From: an uncultured Poribacteria bacterium
GTDB lineage: Bacteria; Poribacteria; WGA-4E; WGA-3G
NCBI GenBank assembly: GCA_951828385.1
Contig: OX639973.1
Span: 558,001-622,000, forward strand
Reading direction: 5' to 3'
Length of the DNA: 64,000 nt
Shown here one piece after another: positions 16,826 to 27,497 of this stretch. A model generated the notes under the pieces. That model worked only from the letters and a program-made list of their open reading frames with translations. It had not been told where the DNA came from and did not search any database. A program made the translations under genes and the position numbers. How positions within the stretch are numbered: the stretch's first letter is position 1; the number at the start of each line of letters is the position of its first letter.

Positions 16826-18865
16826 TTAAGAAGCGATAAACGGTTTCATGTCCCAGAGGAGAACAGTCCCATCAAAACTGCCGCTCGCTAAGAGCGAACC
16901 ATCAGGTGAGAAGGCAACATCTTGAACGTCTGAGGCATGTCCCCAGAGGGTATGAATGTTTTCACCAGTAGCCACTTCCCAAAACAGAATGGGTGTTTTA
17001 TCCAGTCCCTGATGCCACCAAGCACCGGAAACAAGGTAACGTCCGCAAGGCGAAAAAGTCAATGCCCACGGACGCATACACTGTTGCCCAGGGAGTATTA
17101 TCATACGGGTATCTAACGTTGCTGTGTCCCAGAATCGGATCTCGTTGGTCAACCCGCCGCTTTCCGTGGTGCCGATCACCGCAGCAATCAGGGTGCCGCA
17201 CGGCGAAAACACGATGGATTGAATGCATTGATGTCGTCTCCATCTTAGATTCCCGCCGTTGTTGACTCGCTCAATTTCCTCTGGTTCCCCTCTATATACA
17301 GTGGTATTCTCTAAGCGGTCTGGTAAAGGGAGCGGCGCAACTTGTTCACCGGTCTCAATATTCCAGAGCCGCGCAGTCCCGTCCCAGGCGGAAGTAACAA
17401 ATAGTTTTCCATCTGGGTGAAATGCGATGTCTAAAACCCAATTTGTGTGTGCTGTAAGTGAGTGCCGTTTTTCCCAAAGCTCGGCATCCCATACGTAGAC
17501 TTGATCAGCCCAACCACCACTGACGAGGTGTTCACCTGTAGGCGAGAACGCCAACGTGCTTGTACGATTCTCATGTTCGGTGAGTTCTGCAATTAGGGTT
17601 TCAGATGGGATATCCCAGATTTCGATGTTCCCGTCGCTCGTATCGACCGCCAGCAGTTCCTCACACGGGGAGAGTGCCATGCCTTTATAAAAAAAAGAGG
17701 TACGCTCGGTTAGCGGTGGGAATATCCGCTGCGTTTTCCTACTCGTAACATCCCAGAATACCTTATTTGATTTTCCCCAATGACTACTGAGCAACGTTTT
17801 GCTGTCTCGTGAGAATATCACCGAATAAGCACTCGGTCTATATTCAGGAAATAATACGACTGTAGAAGGGTTTTCAGCTTTCCATAGCTGCAGATTGCCG
17901 CGTGTATTGGCAATTGCGAATTGCGTTCCATCGGTTGAAAAACGTGCTGTAGTAGTCGTTCCCGGGGAGTCAAAGGTGTCTAACTTTTCTTGCTGCGATA
18001 CATCCCAAATCTCCACCTTGTCTTCATGGATATTGGCGATCCGCAGTGTACCATCAGGAGCGTAAGCCAGCCTTAACCGATCCCCTTCATAAGTAGTGGG
18101 TGTCATTACAAGGGATTCGTTGTAAGCATCCCAGACTTGTACTTCGTTGTCCAAGGTCGCGGTGGCAAGGTGCTGTCCGCAAGGCGAAAAGATGGCGGAA
18201 TGCACCGGAGCCGCGTGTCCAGTGAAATGAGCAATCTGTTCGCCAGTATCTATGTCCGAAAGCGTGATAGTGTCTATTGCAGTCGCATACGCAAGTTGGT
18301 TACCAACGGGTGAAAAAGAGACAGGAAAACATCGGTCGCCGTAATATCCCCTCCGGTAATCTTTTATTTTCGCATTTTCAACGGTGAAACTCATGATAGG
18401 GGTGTCGGTGTTTGCACGCCATTTGTAGACGGCACTATGTCCGAAACCGGATGTGGCAAGATATTGTCCGTCCGACGAAAAGTGGAGATGTAAAAGGCTA
18501 TTGACGTTTCGCGTACTTCCCCAATCTATTTTCGTAATACACTGTCCGTTTTGTGTGTCCCATATTTTAACAATGCCATCTTGGTCGCCAGTGGCGATCC
18601 ATCGTGCATCGTGTGAGAAAGTGGCAACATTAAACATACCTTGTTCGGTGCCCCACAATGCGCGAGGTGTCATTGTTGCCGTGTCATATATCCAGAATCC
18701 GATTTTGGTTGAAACGGCAAGATATGAACCGTCGCTCGAATACTCAACACCAAGTAGTACCCCCTGTCCCAATCTACCAATCGCGCCCTCAGGAAGTTCC
18801 CAAGTTGTTACATCCGTATCTTCAACGGGTCTCAGTGCGGGGATTGTGGTGCGTCTGTTTGCCAT
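16826..18865 (-). CDS. WD40-repeat protein B
   Basis: A 679-residue WD40 protein, paralogous to the one downstream: it begins TTWELPEGAIGRLGQG and ends GTVLLWDMKPFIAS. Repeats such as HLVSGGWADQVYVWD and GKLFVTSAWDGTARLW fit a double propeller. GGAG eight bases before ATG 18865 supports the start. The 35-bp gap to paralogue A suggests one transcript. The sequences have diverged clearly in the middle, so the duplication is not recent. Confidence 0.88.
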   Translation of the reverse strand: MANRRTTIPALRPVEDTDVTTWELPEGAIGRLGQGVLLGVEYSSDGSYLAVSTKIGFWIYDTATMTPRALWGTEQGMFNVATFSHDARWIATGDQDGIVKIWDTQNGQCITKIDWGSTRNVNSLLHLHFSSDGQYLATSGFGHSAVYKWRANTDTPIMSFTVENAKIKDYRRGYYGDRCFPVSFSPVGNQLAYATAIDTITLSDIDTGEQIAHFTGHAAPVHSAIFSPCGQHLATATLDNEVQVWDAYNESLVMTPTTYEGDRLRLAYAPDGTLRIANIHEDKVEIWDVSQQEKLDTFDSPGTTTTARFSTDGTQFAIANTRGNLQLWKAENPSTVVLFPEYRPSAYSVIFSRDSKTLLSSHWGKSNKVFWDVTSRKTQRIFPPLTERTSFFYKGMALSPCEELLAVDTSDGNIEIWDIPSETLIAELTEHENRTSTLAFSPTGEHLVSGGWADQVYVWDAELWEKRHSLTAHTNWVLDIAFHPDGKLFVTSAWDGTARLWNIETGEQVAPLPLPDRLENTTVYRGEPEEIERVNNGGNLRWRRHQCIQSIVFSPCGTLIAAVIGTTESGGLTNEIRFWDTATLDTRMIILPGQQCMRPWALTFSPCGRYLVSGAWWHQGLDKTPILFWEVATGENIHTLWGHASDVQDVAFSPDGSLLASGSFDGTVLLWDMKPFIAS

Positions 18866-19204
18866 AAAGATGTCTCCTGTTATTGCTGGAAGGCTTTTGA
18901 AATTTAGGGACCTCTCGCGCCAAAGTCCGCGCGTGTAGTGTTGAGTGTCATTAGAGTAGAAGGTACAGATTAGAAGGAGGATAATTGCGTGAAAACTTAT
19001 GGAGAATGGATGCGAAAATTTTAATGATTCGCCAAATCAATCGTTCCAATTATACAGCACATACCCGTCATTTGTCAACACCTTTATTAGATGCTTCGCT
19101 GCCCGCTAACAACTGAATACCCCTAAGATACACTAAATTCTACTTGACATAGAGCAGATATCTGAATAAAATAGATAATAAACACAACTTTCAAGTTGCT
19201 GAAG
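18866..19204. other. Intergenic region with a possible 11-codon reading frame
   Basis: This 339-bp gap separates the divergent WD40 and membrane peptidase genes and should contain both promoters. At 18989-19024 a GTG-initiated frame of 11 codons (MKTYGEWMRKF) follows a strong AGAAGGAGG site. It could be a leader peptide or a gene remnant; nothing else is recognisable. Confidence 0.3.
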
Positions 19205-21547
19205 ATGCACATACAACCGACAATACATAGGACGTTTTCATATTGGCTGTGGTTTACGGCATTCGGTGTATTGGCACTGATACTTGCTAACGTGCCGCTG
19301 TTTAACATTCTTGCTTTTGAGTTTTGCGCTGTGTTGGCGCTCGGCATCTCTTTCGCTGGCGCGCACGTGACACTCACAGCCGTGCAGCAGATGAAACGGC
19401 ATCCTGATGCGCTGAGAGGTTCACCGAGGCAGATCGTCACCCGGTGTTTCTGGAATGCGCTGATATTTAACTTCGGGCTGCTCGTGCTACCCGTCGGTAT
19501 TATTCTGCTGAACGCGCTTCGGATTAAAAACTGTAACTTCAGCGAAGGATTCATCTTTTTTTTTCTATTGTCCGTAATCAGTTGTGTATACGCGACAGCA
19601 GCAGGGACACTCTTTGGATTTTGGATTAAGAGACGATGGTTGGCGTACTTGGTATATATCGGATTTCTCCTGCTGACTTATGTCCCGGTGGTTATCAATC
19701 TGATATTTCATCCGCCGGTGTTTGCGTATCATGCGACATTCGGGTACTTTCCAGGACCCATTTATGACTTCGTCATTCGGATAACAGGGACACTGCTGAT
19801 CGCTCGTGCGGAAACACTGCTCTGGGCACTCCTGTTTTTGGGACTCGCCGTTAGTATTTGCGAAATAAGTAGGGACACAGACTTGATGCCGCAACTGAGG
19901 TGGCGTAAACTATTCAGTTCACTTACAAAACGTGTCTGGTTGTACCTGCTAATCGTCTGCTTACTCGGTTTCCAAGTCTATGCAGGCGCGTTGGGTATCC
20001 GTCCAACCCGCGGCGATATTGCTCAGAAACTTGGTGGCTTCCGTGAAACTGAACACTTTGAAATTTTCTATGCCCGCGAACTTGAAACCGAGATTGAACG
20101 CATCGTTGAGGATTGTGAGTTTCAGTATGCACAGTTGTCTGCCTATCTTACACCTGAAGGTGCGGAGCTATCTCGGAAAGTGCGCGCGTATATCTATGCG
20201 TCTCCTGAACAGAAAAAGCAGTTGATTGGTGCGGGTAGCACATCTGTGGAAGACCCGTTCGGACATGGGTTTCATATCCATGCGCAAGGCTTTCCGCATC
20301 CTGTCTTGAAACACGAATTGGCACACGTCTTTACTGTGCCTTGGTCGCCTCTGAAAGTGAGCCTGAAGATTGGGCTTCATGAAGGGATTGCGGTTGCCGC
20401 AGATTGGGATGAAGGTCGGCTTACGGTGCACCAATGGGCAAAAGCGATGCGCGAGATGGAGATTGCGCCCCCGTTGCCAGCCATCATGGGAATCGGGTTT
20501 TGGGGGCAGGCAGGTTCGCGGAGTTATCTGCTGGCGGGTTCCTTCGTGCGGTTTCTTGTGGATACCTACGGTATAGAAAAGTTTAAAGGTGTTTTTCCGA
20601 CCGGTAATTTTGTGAAACATTACGGGAAGGACCTCCAGTCGCTTGAAACGGAGTGGATCGGTTTTTTGGAGAGTGTCCCTTTGCGGGATGACGATATAAA
20701 CTATACTACGTATCGTTTAAAGCGGCGGAGTGCTTTTGAACAGGTCTGTACGCATGAGATGGCTGCGCTGCGGGATACTGCATGGCAGGCATACTACCGA
20801 AAAGATTTCGTCACCGCCGTGGAGACCTTTGGAACAATGCTATCCGATGAACCTGATAATTTAAGCACGCTGCGGGGTCTTATGTACAGTGCGTATCGGA
20901 TGCAGGATTACGAGGAAGCGTTATCCTTAGCGAATCGCATTGCAAGCGCGGGAGACACTCGATTCAGCCCAGAGGCGTTGCTGCTGATAGGTGATATTCA
21001 TTGGCTAAAGAACGAACATGAAAAAGCGATGGATGCCTACGTTTCTATTGAAACAGAATATGAGACATTTGAGCGACGGCGTATGAAGCGAATCGCAGCG
21101 TTGTCTTATCCTGATAGCGTCCAGAGTCAATCGAAGGGTGCAATGCGAGAAGAACGTTCGCTTCGCGAACTGCTTCGTGGTGTACTCGTTGCGTCGAAAC
21201 CGGTATCCGAAAAGATGGCACTTTTATCGGTATGTATACAAACAGCACCAGAGCGTTGGTTGCCCTACTTCTTAACAGGCGAGCTGCTTCAGAAAGAAAA
21301 GGCGTGGCAGATCAGCAACGCATACTTTCATCAAGCACTGGAACGCTTGATTCCGCAACAGCACGGCAAACTAATATTAGAAGCCCAGAGGTTAATCGGT
21401 ATCAATGCTTATCAACAAAAAGATTACGAGACTGCGCAAAATGCATTTCGATCAATAGCGGAGAACACAGCACTTCCGTTGGGAGAAATACTTTCAGCAC
21501 AAAATTGGATACAACGGTGCCAGTGGGCAGAAAGTCGCATGCCGTAA
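19205..21547 (+). CDS. Membrane-anchored gluzincin-like metallopeptidase with TPR-like repeats
   Basis: About 780 residues. The N-terminal 260 residues contain roughly six hydrophobic membrane segments. A peptidase MA-like domain follows with HELAH (near residue 365) and, about 30 residues on, LHEGIAVAADW, giving an HExxH plus Glu zinc site. The C-terminal 250 residues are TPR-like helical repeats (DFVTAVETFGTMLSDEPDN, ETAQNAFRSIAEN). It probably degrades or processes envelope substrates with the catalytic domain outside the membrane. The start is uncertain: ATG 19205 has only a weak site, and a TTG lies at 19196. Confidence 0.75.
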   Translation: MHIQPTIHRTFSYWLWFTAFGVLALILANVPLFNILAFEFCAVLALGISFAGAHVTLTAVQQMKRHPDALRGSPRQIVTRCFWNALIFNFGLLVLPVGIILLNALRIKNCNFSEGFIFFFLLSVISCVYATAAGTLFGFWIKRRWLAYLVYIGFLLLTYVPVVINLIFHPPVFAYHATFGYFPGPIYDFVIRITGTLLIARAETLLWALLFLGLAVSICEISRDTDLMPQLRWRKLFSSLTKRVWLYLLIVCLLGFQVYAGALGIRPTRGDIAQKLGGFRETEHFEIFYARELETEIERIVEDCEFQYAQLSAYLTPEGAELSRKVRAYIYASPEQKKQLIGAGSTSVEDPFGHGFHIHAQGFPHPVLKHELAHVFTVPWSPLKVSLKIGLHEGIAVAADWDEGRLTVHQWAKAMREMEIAPPLPAIMGIGFWGQAGSRSYLLAGSFVRFLVDTYGIEKFKGVFPTGNFVKHYGKDLQSLETEWIGFLESVPLRDDDINYTTYRLKRRSAFEQVCTHEMAALRDTAWQAYYRKDFVTAVETFGTMLSDEPDNLSTLRGLMYSAYRMQDYEEALSLANRIASAGDTRFSPEALLLIGDIHWLKNEHEKAMDAYVSIETEYETFERRRMKRIAALSYPDSVQSQSKGAMREERSLRELLRGVLVASKPVSEKMALLSVCIQTAPERWLPYFLTGELLQKEKAWQISNAYFHQALERLIPQQHGKLILEAQRLIGINAYQQKDYETAQNAFRSIAENTALPLGEILSAQNWIQRCQWAESRMP

Positions 21548-21612
21548 GCGAAGTCGCGATTCGGAGAGTGCTTCTATAGGAAACGAAAGTGCAATAATGA
21601 AAAGGAAAAATT

Positions 21613-23532
21613 ATGAAACTATTTGTGCCGGGAAGAATTTGCCTGTTTGGTGAACATACCGACTGGGCAGCAAGGTACCGGCTACTTAACGCAGAGCTCG
21701 AAAAGGGGTATACGTTAATAACCAGCACAAACCAAGGTGTATACGCTGAGGTTAAACCGCATCCAAACCGTCTAATTTTGAGGACAAGCCTCAGTGATGG
21801 TACCCGTCACGGTCCCTATAGCCTGCCTATGGAGCGGAGTGCGCTCCTGGCTGAAGCTGAAAAGGGCGGATTTTTTAGCTATGCTGCCGGTGTTGCCTAT
21901 CAAATTTTAACCAACTACCGGGTGCAAGGGGTGGAAATCGACAATTATCTCACCGATTTACCCGTCAAAAAAGGGCTGTCTTCAAGTGCAGCCATCAGTG
22001 TATTGGTCGCGCGCGCCTTCAACCGCACTTATGATCTCAAGATGACAACACGGGGTGAAATGGAATACGCCTACCAAGGCGAAACGACAACACCGTCGCG
22101 CTGTGGACGGATGGACCAAGGGTGTGCATACCAACGCCCTGTCCTCATGACATTTGACGGAGACCGTATTGATGTCCAAGACCTCAATGTACCGAAAGAC
22201 TTATATCTTGTAATTGTTGATCTTGGTGCAGGTAAAGATACACGCCTGATATTGAACCAATTAAGTCACTGTTATCCATTCGCAGAGAGCGAATTAGAAA
22301 AGAACGTGCAACACTACCTCGGGCCTCTCAGTGCTCAGATCACACAAGAGGCACATCAAGCCCTCCGTGACGGAGACGCGGAAGCCGTAGGCAAACTGAT
22401 GACGCGGGCTCAGACAGAGTTCGATAAACACCTTATACCGGCTTGTCCTTCCCAATTGACGGCCCCGGTACTTCACAAAGTCCTAAATTATGAACCGATT
22501 CAACCGTATATCTGGGGCGGTAAGGGTGTCGGTTCGCAGGGGGATGGGTCTGCCCAATTCATTGCGAAAGATAAAGAGAGTCAGGGACGCGTTATAGAGA
22601 TTATTGAACAAGATTTGCAGATGTCGTGCCTAAAGCTGGTGATTGAGGCTGGCAGGCATGTCCGCAAGGCAGTTATCCCCGCTGCGGGGTTTGGCACTCG
22701 GCTGTTTCCAGCATCCAAGGCGATGAAAAAGGAACTCTTCCCGGTGATTGACAAGTCTGGACGTGCGAAACCGGCAATTATGGCAATCGTTGAGGAAGCG
22801 ATCAATGCGGGTATTGAGGAAGTATGCCTTATCATCCAGAGTGGTGATACAGAACTCTTTGAGTCGTTTTTCAAAACCCCCCCTCGGATTGAGCATTATA
22901 ACAAACTCAGCAAAGAGAACAGGGCATATTGCGATTATCTACTGGAGTTAGGAAGCAAAATGGCATTCGTCACACAGGACGTTCAAGAAGGCTTCGGGCA
23001 TGCTGTTTACTGTGCACGGGAATGGGTTGGCAATGAACCCTTTCTTCTGATGCTCGGGGACCATCTTTACGGTTCGGATGAGGAGAAATGTTGTGCGCGA
23101 CAAGTCGTAGAGGCTTATGAACAGGTAGGGCACAGTGTTGTCGGACTTAAGAAAACACCGATTGAGCTGCTATCGAACTTTGGCTGTGTTACAGGTACAT
23201 GGAAAGAAGAAGATTCACTGCTTTCGGTGACAGAGTTTTACGAAAAACCGGATGCTGAGTATGCGATGGAGCATTTACATGTAGATGGCATGGATATAGA
23301 CCAGTTCTTGACCGTGTTCGGTATCTATGTGCTTCAACCTCAGATTTTCGAGTTTCTTGAGCAGAACATCGTCCATAATCTGCGTGAACGCGGCGAATTT
23401 CAACTGACTTCTTGTTTAGACGCATTGCGAAAGGCGGAAGGCTTTTCGGGGTACGTTGTTAAGGGACGACGGTTTGACATCGGCCTCCCTGAAGAGTATC
23501 GCCAAACAGTTGTTGACTTCAGGAACGCTTAA
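21613..23532 (+). CDS. GHMP sugar kinase fused to a UTP-glucose-1-phosphate uridylyltransferase-like domain
   Basis: A 639-residue bifunctional protein. Residues 1 to about 340 are a GHMP kinase: GRICLFGEHTDW at the N-terminus, the ATP loop LPVKKGLSSSAAISV, and a C-terminal GGKGVGSQGDGSAQF motif. Residues from about 355 on are a nucleotidyltransferase of the GalU/GlmU type with AVIPAAGFGTRLFPASKAMK, LMLGDHLYGS and FYEKPDAEYA. It would phosphorylate a sugar at C1 and then transfer it to a nucleoside triphosphate, yielding an NDP-sugar in two steps on one chain. The architecture parallels fucokinase/GDP-fucose pyrophosphorylase in the opposite domain order. The sugar (uronic acid, arabinose, galactose or other) is not determinable here. 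Confidence 0.85.
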   Translation: MKLFVPGRICLFGEHTDWAARYRLLNAELEKGYTLITSTNQGVYAEVKPHPNRLILRTSLSDGTRHGPYSLPMERSALLAEAEKGGFFSYAAGVAYQILTNYRVQGVEIDNYLTDLPVKKGLSSSAAISVLVARAFNRTYDLKMTTRGEMEYAYQGETTTPSRCGRMDQGCAYQRPVLMTFDGDRIDVQDLNVPKDLYLVIVDLGAGKDTRLILNQLSHCYPFAESELEKNVQHYLGPLSAQITQEAHQALRDGDAEAVGKLMTRAQTEFDKHLIPACPSQLTAPVLHKVLNYEPIQPYIWGGKGVGSQGDGSAQFIAKDKESQGRVIEIIEQDLQMSCLKLVIEAGRHVRKAVIPAAGFGTRLFPASKAMKKELFPVIDKSGRAKPAIMAIVEEAINAGIEEVCLIIQSGDTELFESFFKTPPRIEHYNKLSKENRAYCDYLLELGSKMAFVTQDVQEGFGHAVYCAREWVGNEPFLLMLGDHLYGSDEEKCCARQVVEAYEQVGHSVVGLKKTPIELLSNFGCVTGTWKEEDSLLSVTEFYEKPDAEYAMEHLHVDGMDIDQFLTVFGIYVLQPQIFEFLEQNIVHNLRERGEFQLTSCLDALRKAEGFSGYVVKGRRFDIGLPEEYRQTVVDFRNA

Positions 23533-23542
23533 ACGGTAATGA

Positions 23543-26500
23543 CTATACGTCAGAGCATCGCTTGATAACAACGATGGTGAGGTCGTCATATTGTTCCGCC
23601 TCACCGACAAAAGCGTGCGCGTCATCAACAAGGTGCCGTACAGTTTCCTCGGCAGTAAAGCTATCAGGGATCCGCGAAACCGATGCCATTAGCCGTTCTG
23701 TTCCGTACATCTCACCCTCCATGTTGAGTGCCTCAATGAGACCGTCGGTATGAAAGATCAGGAAATCGCCCTCGTTTAAATCGAAAGCTGTGGATTCATA
23801 TTCGACGCGTTTCATACTACCAAGCGGCAGATCCCCGCTTTCAATCTCAATTATATCCGTCCCTTGTTTGAGAATCGGATAAGGTTGACCGCCGTTGGCA
23901 TAATCAACCCGTTTTTCGGCTTCATTGAGGACTGCCAAGTTAATAGCGATGAAGCTGGGGCCGTACATCCGAGGTGCCAACCCGGTATTGAGGTCACTAA
24001 GAATGACTGCGGCTTCGGATTCAAAACGCGAGACTTCGTATAACATTCCATTCGTCAACACGGCAGTCATCGCGCCTCGCAACCCTTTTCCTGCAGCATC
24101 CGCTACCGCAACAGCGGTATGTCCGTCTGCCACGGTGAGGTAATCGTAGAAGTCTCCACCGACTTGTGTTGCGGGGACCGACATGCCTGCAATATCAAAT
24201 CCTTTTAGGTCGGGTGATTCCGTAGGCAGGAGGCCCATCTGAATATTTTGCGCTTCGCTCAACTCAGCACGGATACGCTGCATCTCCGCTTCTTCGCGTT
24301 GGCGCATAGCGTTGCGTAGCTGCAATGTATGGCGTCGGTTAACAATAAGGCGGCCGATCAGAGAGAGTACGACAGTCACAAAAATAAGCGTCGGTAAATA
24401 TGTTCGCCAGCGCGTCCAGATCGGTGGTGGGATACTAAAGTCCACAACTGCTGGTAAGGCGGTGTAAGCCCAATCTTTACGGAATGCTTTAATGAGGAAA
24501 CTATAGTTCCCCGCTTTAAGACCCGTATATCGGATGCGCAGAATACCGTTTTGATTCTGAAATTCTTGCCTAACGCCACTATTATTCAGAGCCTGTTGGT
24601 TCGCCACCCCAGGTGCGGAGAGCGGAGTCCACTGGTCAGATGGCATGCCAGAGCCAGGCGGCATAAGCGAGAATTCCTGTGTTGAGAGTTTTGTCCATGT
24701 CGGTGTATCAAGTCCAATTAATTTAAATTGATAGGAGAGGCCTTCTCGAAGTGAACTGATACCTCGCACATTGAAAATCTTAGTGCCGCGCCCAGGTAGC
24801 ACTAAATTGGATGAGAAATCCGTGTAAGGTTTATCAGCCTCTAAAGCGATGATTCGGCATTCTGGCAGTCCACTCCGCGTGGGTGTATACTGTGTGACAC
24901 CCCTTTCAGTCGCAAACCAGATATCCTTATCGGAGGATTCAAGGATTTTTGAGATGTTGTTATGTGCCCAACCATTTTTTGTTGTTCGGTTGTGGAAGAT
25001 TTCACCATCGTAGCGGACAGTGCCGCCGCCCCGCGTTGCGAACCATATATTTCCGCGACTATCCTCTATGACATCGCGGACATTCTCCACCAGAAATCCA
25101 TCCGCTTTTGTTGTGTAAGTCGTCAGATGCTTTCCATCGTATCGGACTGCCCCGCGGGAGGTTGCGAGCCAAAGGATTCCTTCCTGAGAAGTCAGTGAGG
25201 CATTGACTGTACCGAGTTCATCAATAACCTGAGTTTGGTCTAACACCGTGCCGTGATATGTCTTAAGGGCATCTGAAAAGATAAAAGTAATTTCTCCACT
25301 CTGTTCCGTTGGGTTTTGCCATACTGCAAGCGGGGCAGAAGTAGACTCACCGTCAAGTACAACCGGTTCACCGGTTTCGATGTTATTCCAGCGGATCAAC
25401 CTGCCTGTCACCGCATTGAAAAACCATTTACCGTTTGGTGTCGTTTTTAGCAGTTTTGTTGCTTTAAGGCTAAGTTCATCTGGCACAATAGGGCGCGCTG
25501 TCGCTGCTGCGCGATCAATATCCTTCGGGTAGCGCTTCACGTTTCCGTTCCCAAAATGCACCCAGAGTCTACCTTTAGCATCCCTGTATAAGTCCGTAAT
25601 AGCAACTGCGCCGGGTTCTATTTCTCGGTCCCTTGCACCGCGACGCATCTCGGCAGTTTTTTGAAAAAGAATTCTTTGTGCACCGCTTTCTGTAAGCCAT
25701 AAAAGTCCTGTTGCGTCCGCTTTGAAAAGATGTCCGCCAAAAGCCAACCATACATGTTCACCGCCTGCAACGCGTACATCCGTGTTGCTATCGGAGCGTT
25801 CCCCGCCGGGTCCGGTTTTTGTGCGAATAGAGATGGAAATTTGATGACCGAAACTTGCGTTTGCGTACCGGAAAAACGTGTACCGCGTGGAACGGAAGCG
25901 AGATTCGGGTTCGTTTATGAACCAGGTATCTCCGCCGACTTCAAATATTTTTACGATTTCAGACTGCGAACGTCTACCTCCCCTACGGATGGTTTGCGAG
26001 TTTGGGTTAGAACCGTTTTGGATTGGGCCTAACCTTAATGGTTCTGTGAAACTTTCGTCTGTTTTCGTATCATAACGCGCCACACCGCCTGAAACACTTA
26101 ACCAGAGATAGCCCCGGCTGTCCTCATACATCGTGCGAATCCTTTTCGTGCCGAGTCCTGCATGTGTGCTCACTGCGGGTGTTGGTTCAAATACTGTTAC
26201 ACCGTTATTGTGTCCGAACCATAATTTGCCATCCACTGCCTCAAAAACTGTCCGAATCTCGTCACTTCCGAGTCCGCTATTAATCGTACTCGGAATTTCC
26301 TTAAGGTCTTTATCATATTGACGCATTCCCTGTCCTTCGGTAAACCATAGGTTGCTCGATTTATCCTCAAGTTTAAGAAACCCGTGTAGGTTGTCGTGGC
26401 GCTGCAGCCGTGATCCATTCCACTCTCTTGTAGAGCGCCCATCACTAAACCAGAGTCGATCTTTTGTATCAATCTGGATTAAGGCGGGTCTTCCGGTAGG

Positions 26501-27451
26501 TATACCTCTTGAAAATCTACCTCCCCTGCGCCGGGCTGAGAGAATTTGTTCAAAATCTTTTCCATCAAACCGTAGGAGGAGATTGTTGCCACCGAACCAG
26601 AGATCCCCGGAAGGGTCTTCGGCTATCGTCTCAATTGGCGTGTCAGCATTTAGGGCGGACATATCAGGCCGCGTGAATCCTGCATTCGGATGGATCCGCG
26701 GTGTTCCGCCGTCTATTTCGTCATCCATATCACCTACTCCACCGAGTGCTGTGCGGTTCCATGTGTTCTCTCGGAAACTCAGAATTACGCCAGTTTTCTC
26801 CTCTTCTCCTTCACTCCCACCGATCCAGAGTGTCCCATCTCTGCTTTGGAAAATAACGCTTATTGTCAAACTTGTGGAACGGATCAGATCTTCACCGATA
26901 ATTTCATGGGGCTGTGCCTGTGGCAGTTTTTGTACCCCTTGCGCCACATACTTGGTTAGCACATGATTTTCACCGACCCATATATCGCCGTGCTGATCGG
27001 CGATGAGCGCGTTCCCCATCCCGATAAAACTGACGGAATTGCCATCAAACCGACTCACTCTGCCCGATCTTTCCGAAGAATTTCTTGAGAGAAACCAGAG
27101 GTGTCCCCATTTATCCTCAACGATTTGTTGCGTCTGTCCGAGCAGTGCGCCCGCTTCGACATCCTCAGAACCGTCAAGTGATCCAGCGTAGGGCTTAAAA
27201 GTGTTATCATAAAACCGACTTACGCCACCGCGATCGGAGCCGAACCAGAGGACTCCTCGACTGTCTTGGAAAATGACAGGAACAATCGGACCCACCAATC
27301 CATCAGCAACGGTGTACGTTTGAATTTGTTCAGCCCTGGTGTTACCACACACAAAAAGCGCAGCAAAGGTTATGCTAACGATTAAAATCAGATGTTTAAC
27401 CGTCGTTTTCAGATTCCCGAAACTTGCTAAAAAGCCGTGAGTATGTATCAT
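23543..27451 (-). CDS. Two-component-type propeller sensor with SpoIIE/PP2C phosphatase output
   Basis: About 1302 residues. A signal peptide or anchor (LILIVSITFAALFVCGN) precedes a large periplasmic region of two-component regulator propeller repeats (for example DSRGVLWFGSDRGGVSRF and EDSRGYLWLSVSGGVARY). A Y_Y_Y-like domain follows (SYQFKLIGLDTPTW). One transmembrane helix (YLPTLIFVTVVLSLIGRL) leads to a short coiled coil and a cytoplasmic SpoIIE-type phosphatase (QVGGDFYDYLTV, ADAAGKGLRGAMTAVL). It probably senses an external signal and dephosphorylates an anti-anti-sigma factor. ATG 27451 is chosen; an upstream ATG at 27535 would overlap dapL. Confidence 0.85.
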   Translation of the reverse strand: MIHTHGFLASFGNLKTTVKHLILIVSITFAALFVCGNTRAEQIQTYTVADGLVGPIVPVIFQDSRGVLWFGSDRGGVSRFYDNTFKPYAGSLDGSEDVEAGALLGQTQQIVEDKWGHLWFLSRNSSERSGRVSRFDGNSVSFIGMGNALIADQHGDIWVGENHVLTKYVAQGVQKLPQAQPHEIIGEDLIRSTSLTISVIFQSRDGTLWIGGSEGEEEKTGVILSFRENTWNRTALGGVGDMDDEIDGGTPRIHPNAGFTRPDMSALNADTPIETIAEDPSGDLWFGGNNLLLRFDGKDFEQILSARRRGGRFSRGIPTGRPALIQIDTKDRLWFSDGRSTREWNGSRLQRHDNLHGFLKLEDKSSNLWFTEGQGMRQYDKDLKEIPSTINSGLGSDEIRTVFEAVDGKLWFGHNNGVTVFEPTPAVSTHAGLGTKRIRTMYEDSRGYLWLSVSGGVARYDTKTDESFTEPLRLGPIQNGSNPNSQTIRRGGRRSQSEIVKIFEVGGDTWFINEPESRFRSTRYTFFRYANASFGHQISISIRTKTGPGGERSDSNTDVRVAGGEHVWLAFGGHLFKADATGLLWLTESGAQRILFQKTAEMRRGARDREIEPGAVAITDLYRDAKGRLWVHFGNGNVKRYPKDIDRAAATARPIVPDELSLKATKLLKTTPNGKWFFNAVTGRLIRWNNIETGEPVVLDGESTSAPLAVWQNPTEQSGEITFIFSDALKTYHGTVLDQTQVIDELGTVNASLTSQEGILWLATSRGAVRYDGKHLTTYTTKADGFLVENVRDVIEDSRGNIWFATRGGGTVRYDGEIFHNRTTKNGWAHNNISKILESSDKDIWFATERGVTQYTPTRSGLPECRIIALEADKPYTDFSSNLVLPGRGTKIFNVRGISSLREGLSYQFKLIGLDTPTWTKLSTQEFSLMPPGSGMPSDQWTPLSAPGVANQQALNNSGVRQEFQNQNGILRIRYTGLKAGNYSFLIKAFRKDWAYTALPAVVDFSIPPPIWTRWRTYLPTLIFVTVVLSLIGRLIVNRRHTLQLRNAMRQREEAEMQRIRAELSEAQNIQMGLLPTESPDLKGFDIAGMSVPATQVGGDFYDYLTVADGHTAVAVADAAGKGLRGAMTAVLTNGMLYEVSRFESEAAVILSDLNTGLAPRMYGPSFIAINLAVLNEAEKRVDYANGGQPYPILKQGTDIIEIESGDLPLGSMKRVEYESTAFDLNEGDFLIFHTDGLIEALNMEGEMYGTERLMASVSRIPDSFTAEETVRHLVDDAHAFVGEAEQYDDLTIVVIKRCSDV

Positions 27452-27497
27452 AATCTTTTTCTCGCCAGAGCCATTCGTCAAAGAGGTCGCTTGATGA

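Noticed and set aside
26352-26966. Long plus-strand open frame opposite the SpoIIE-type sensor gene
   Set aside because: Unstructured composition and no ribosome site; it is a shadow of the propeller repeats on the other strand.
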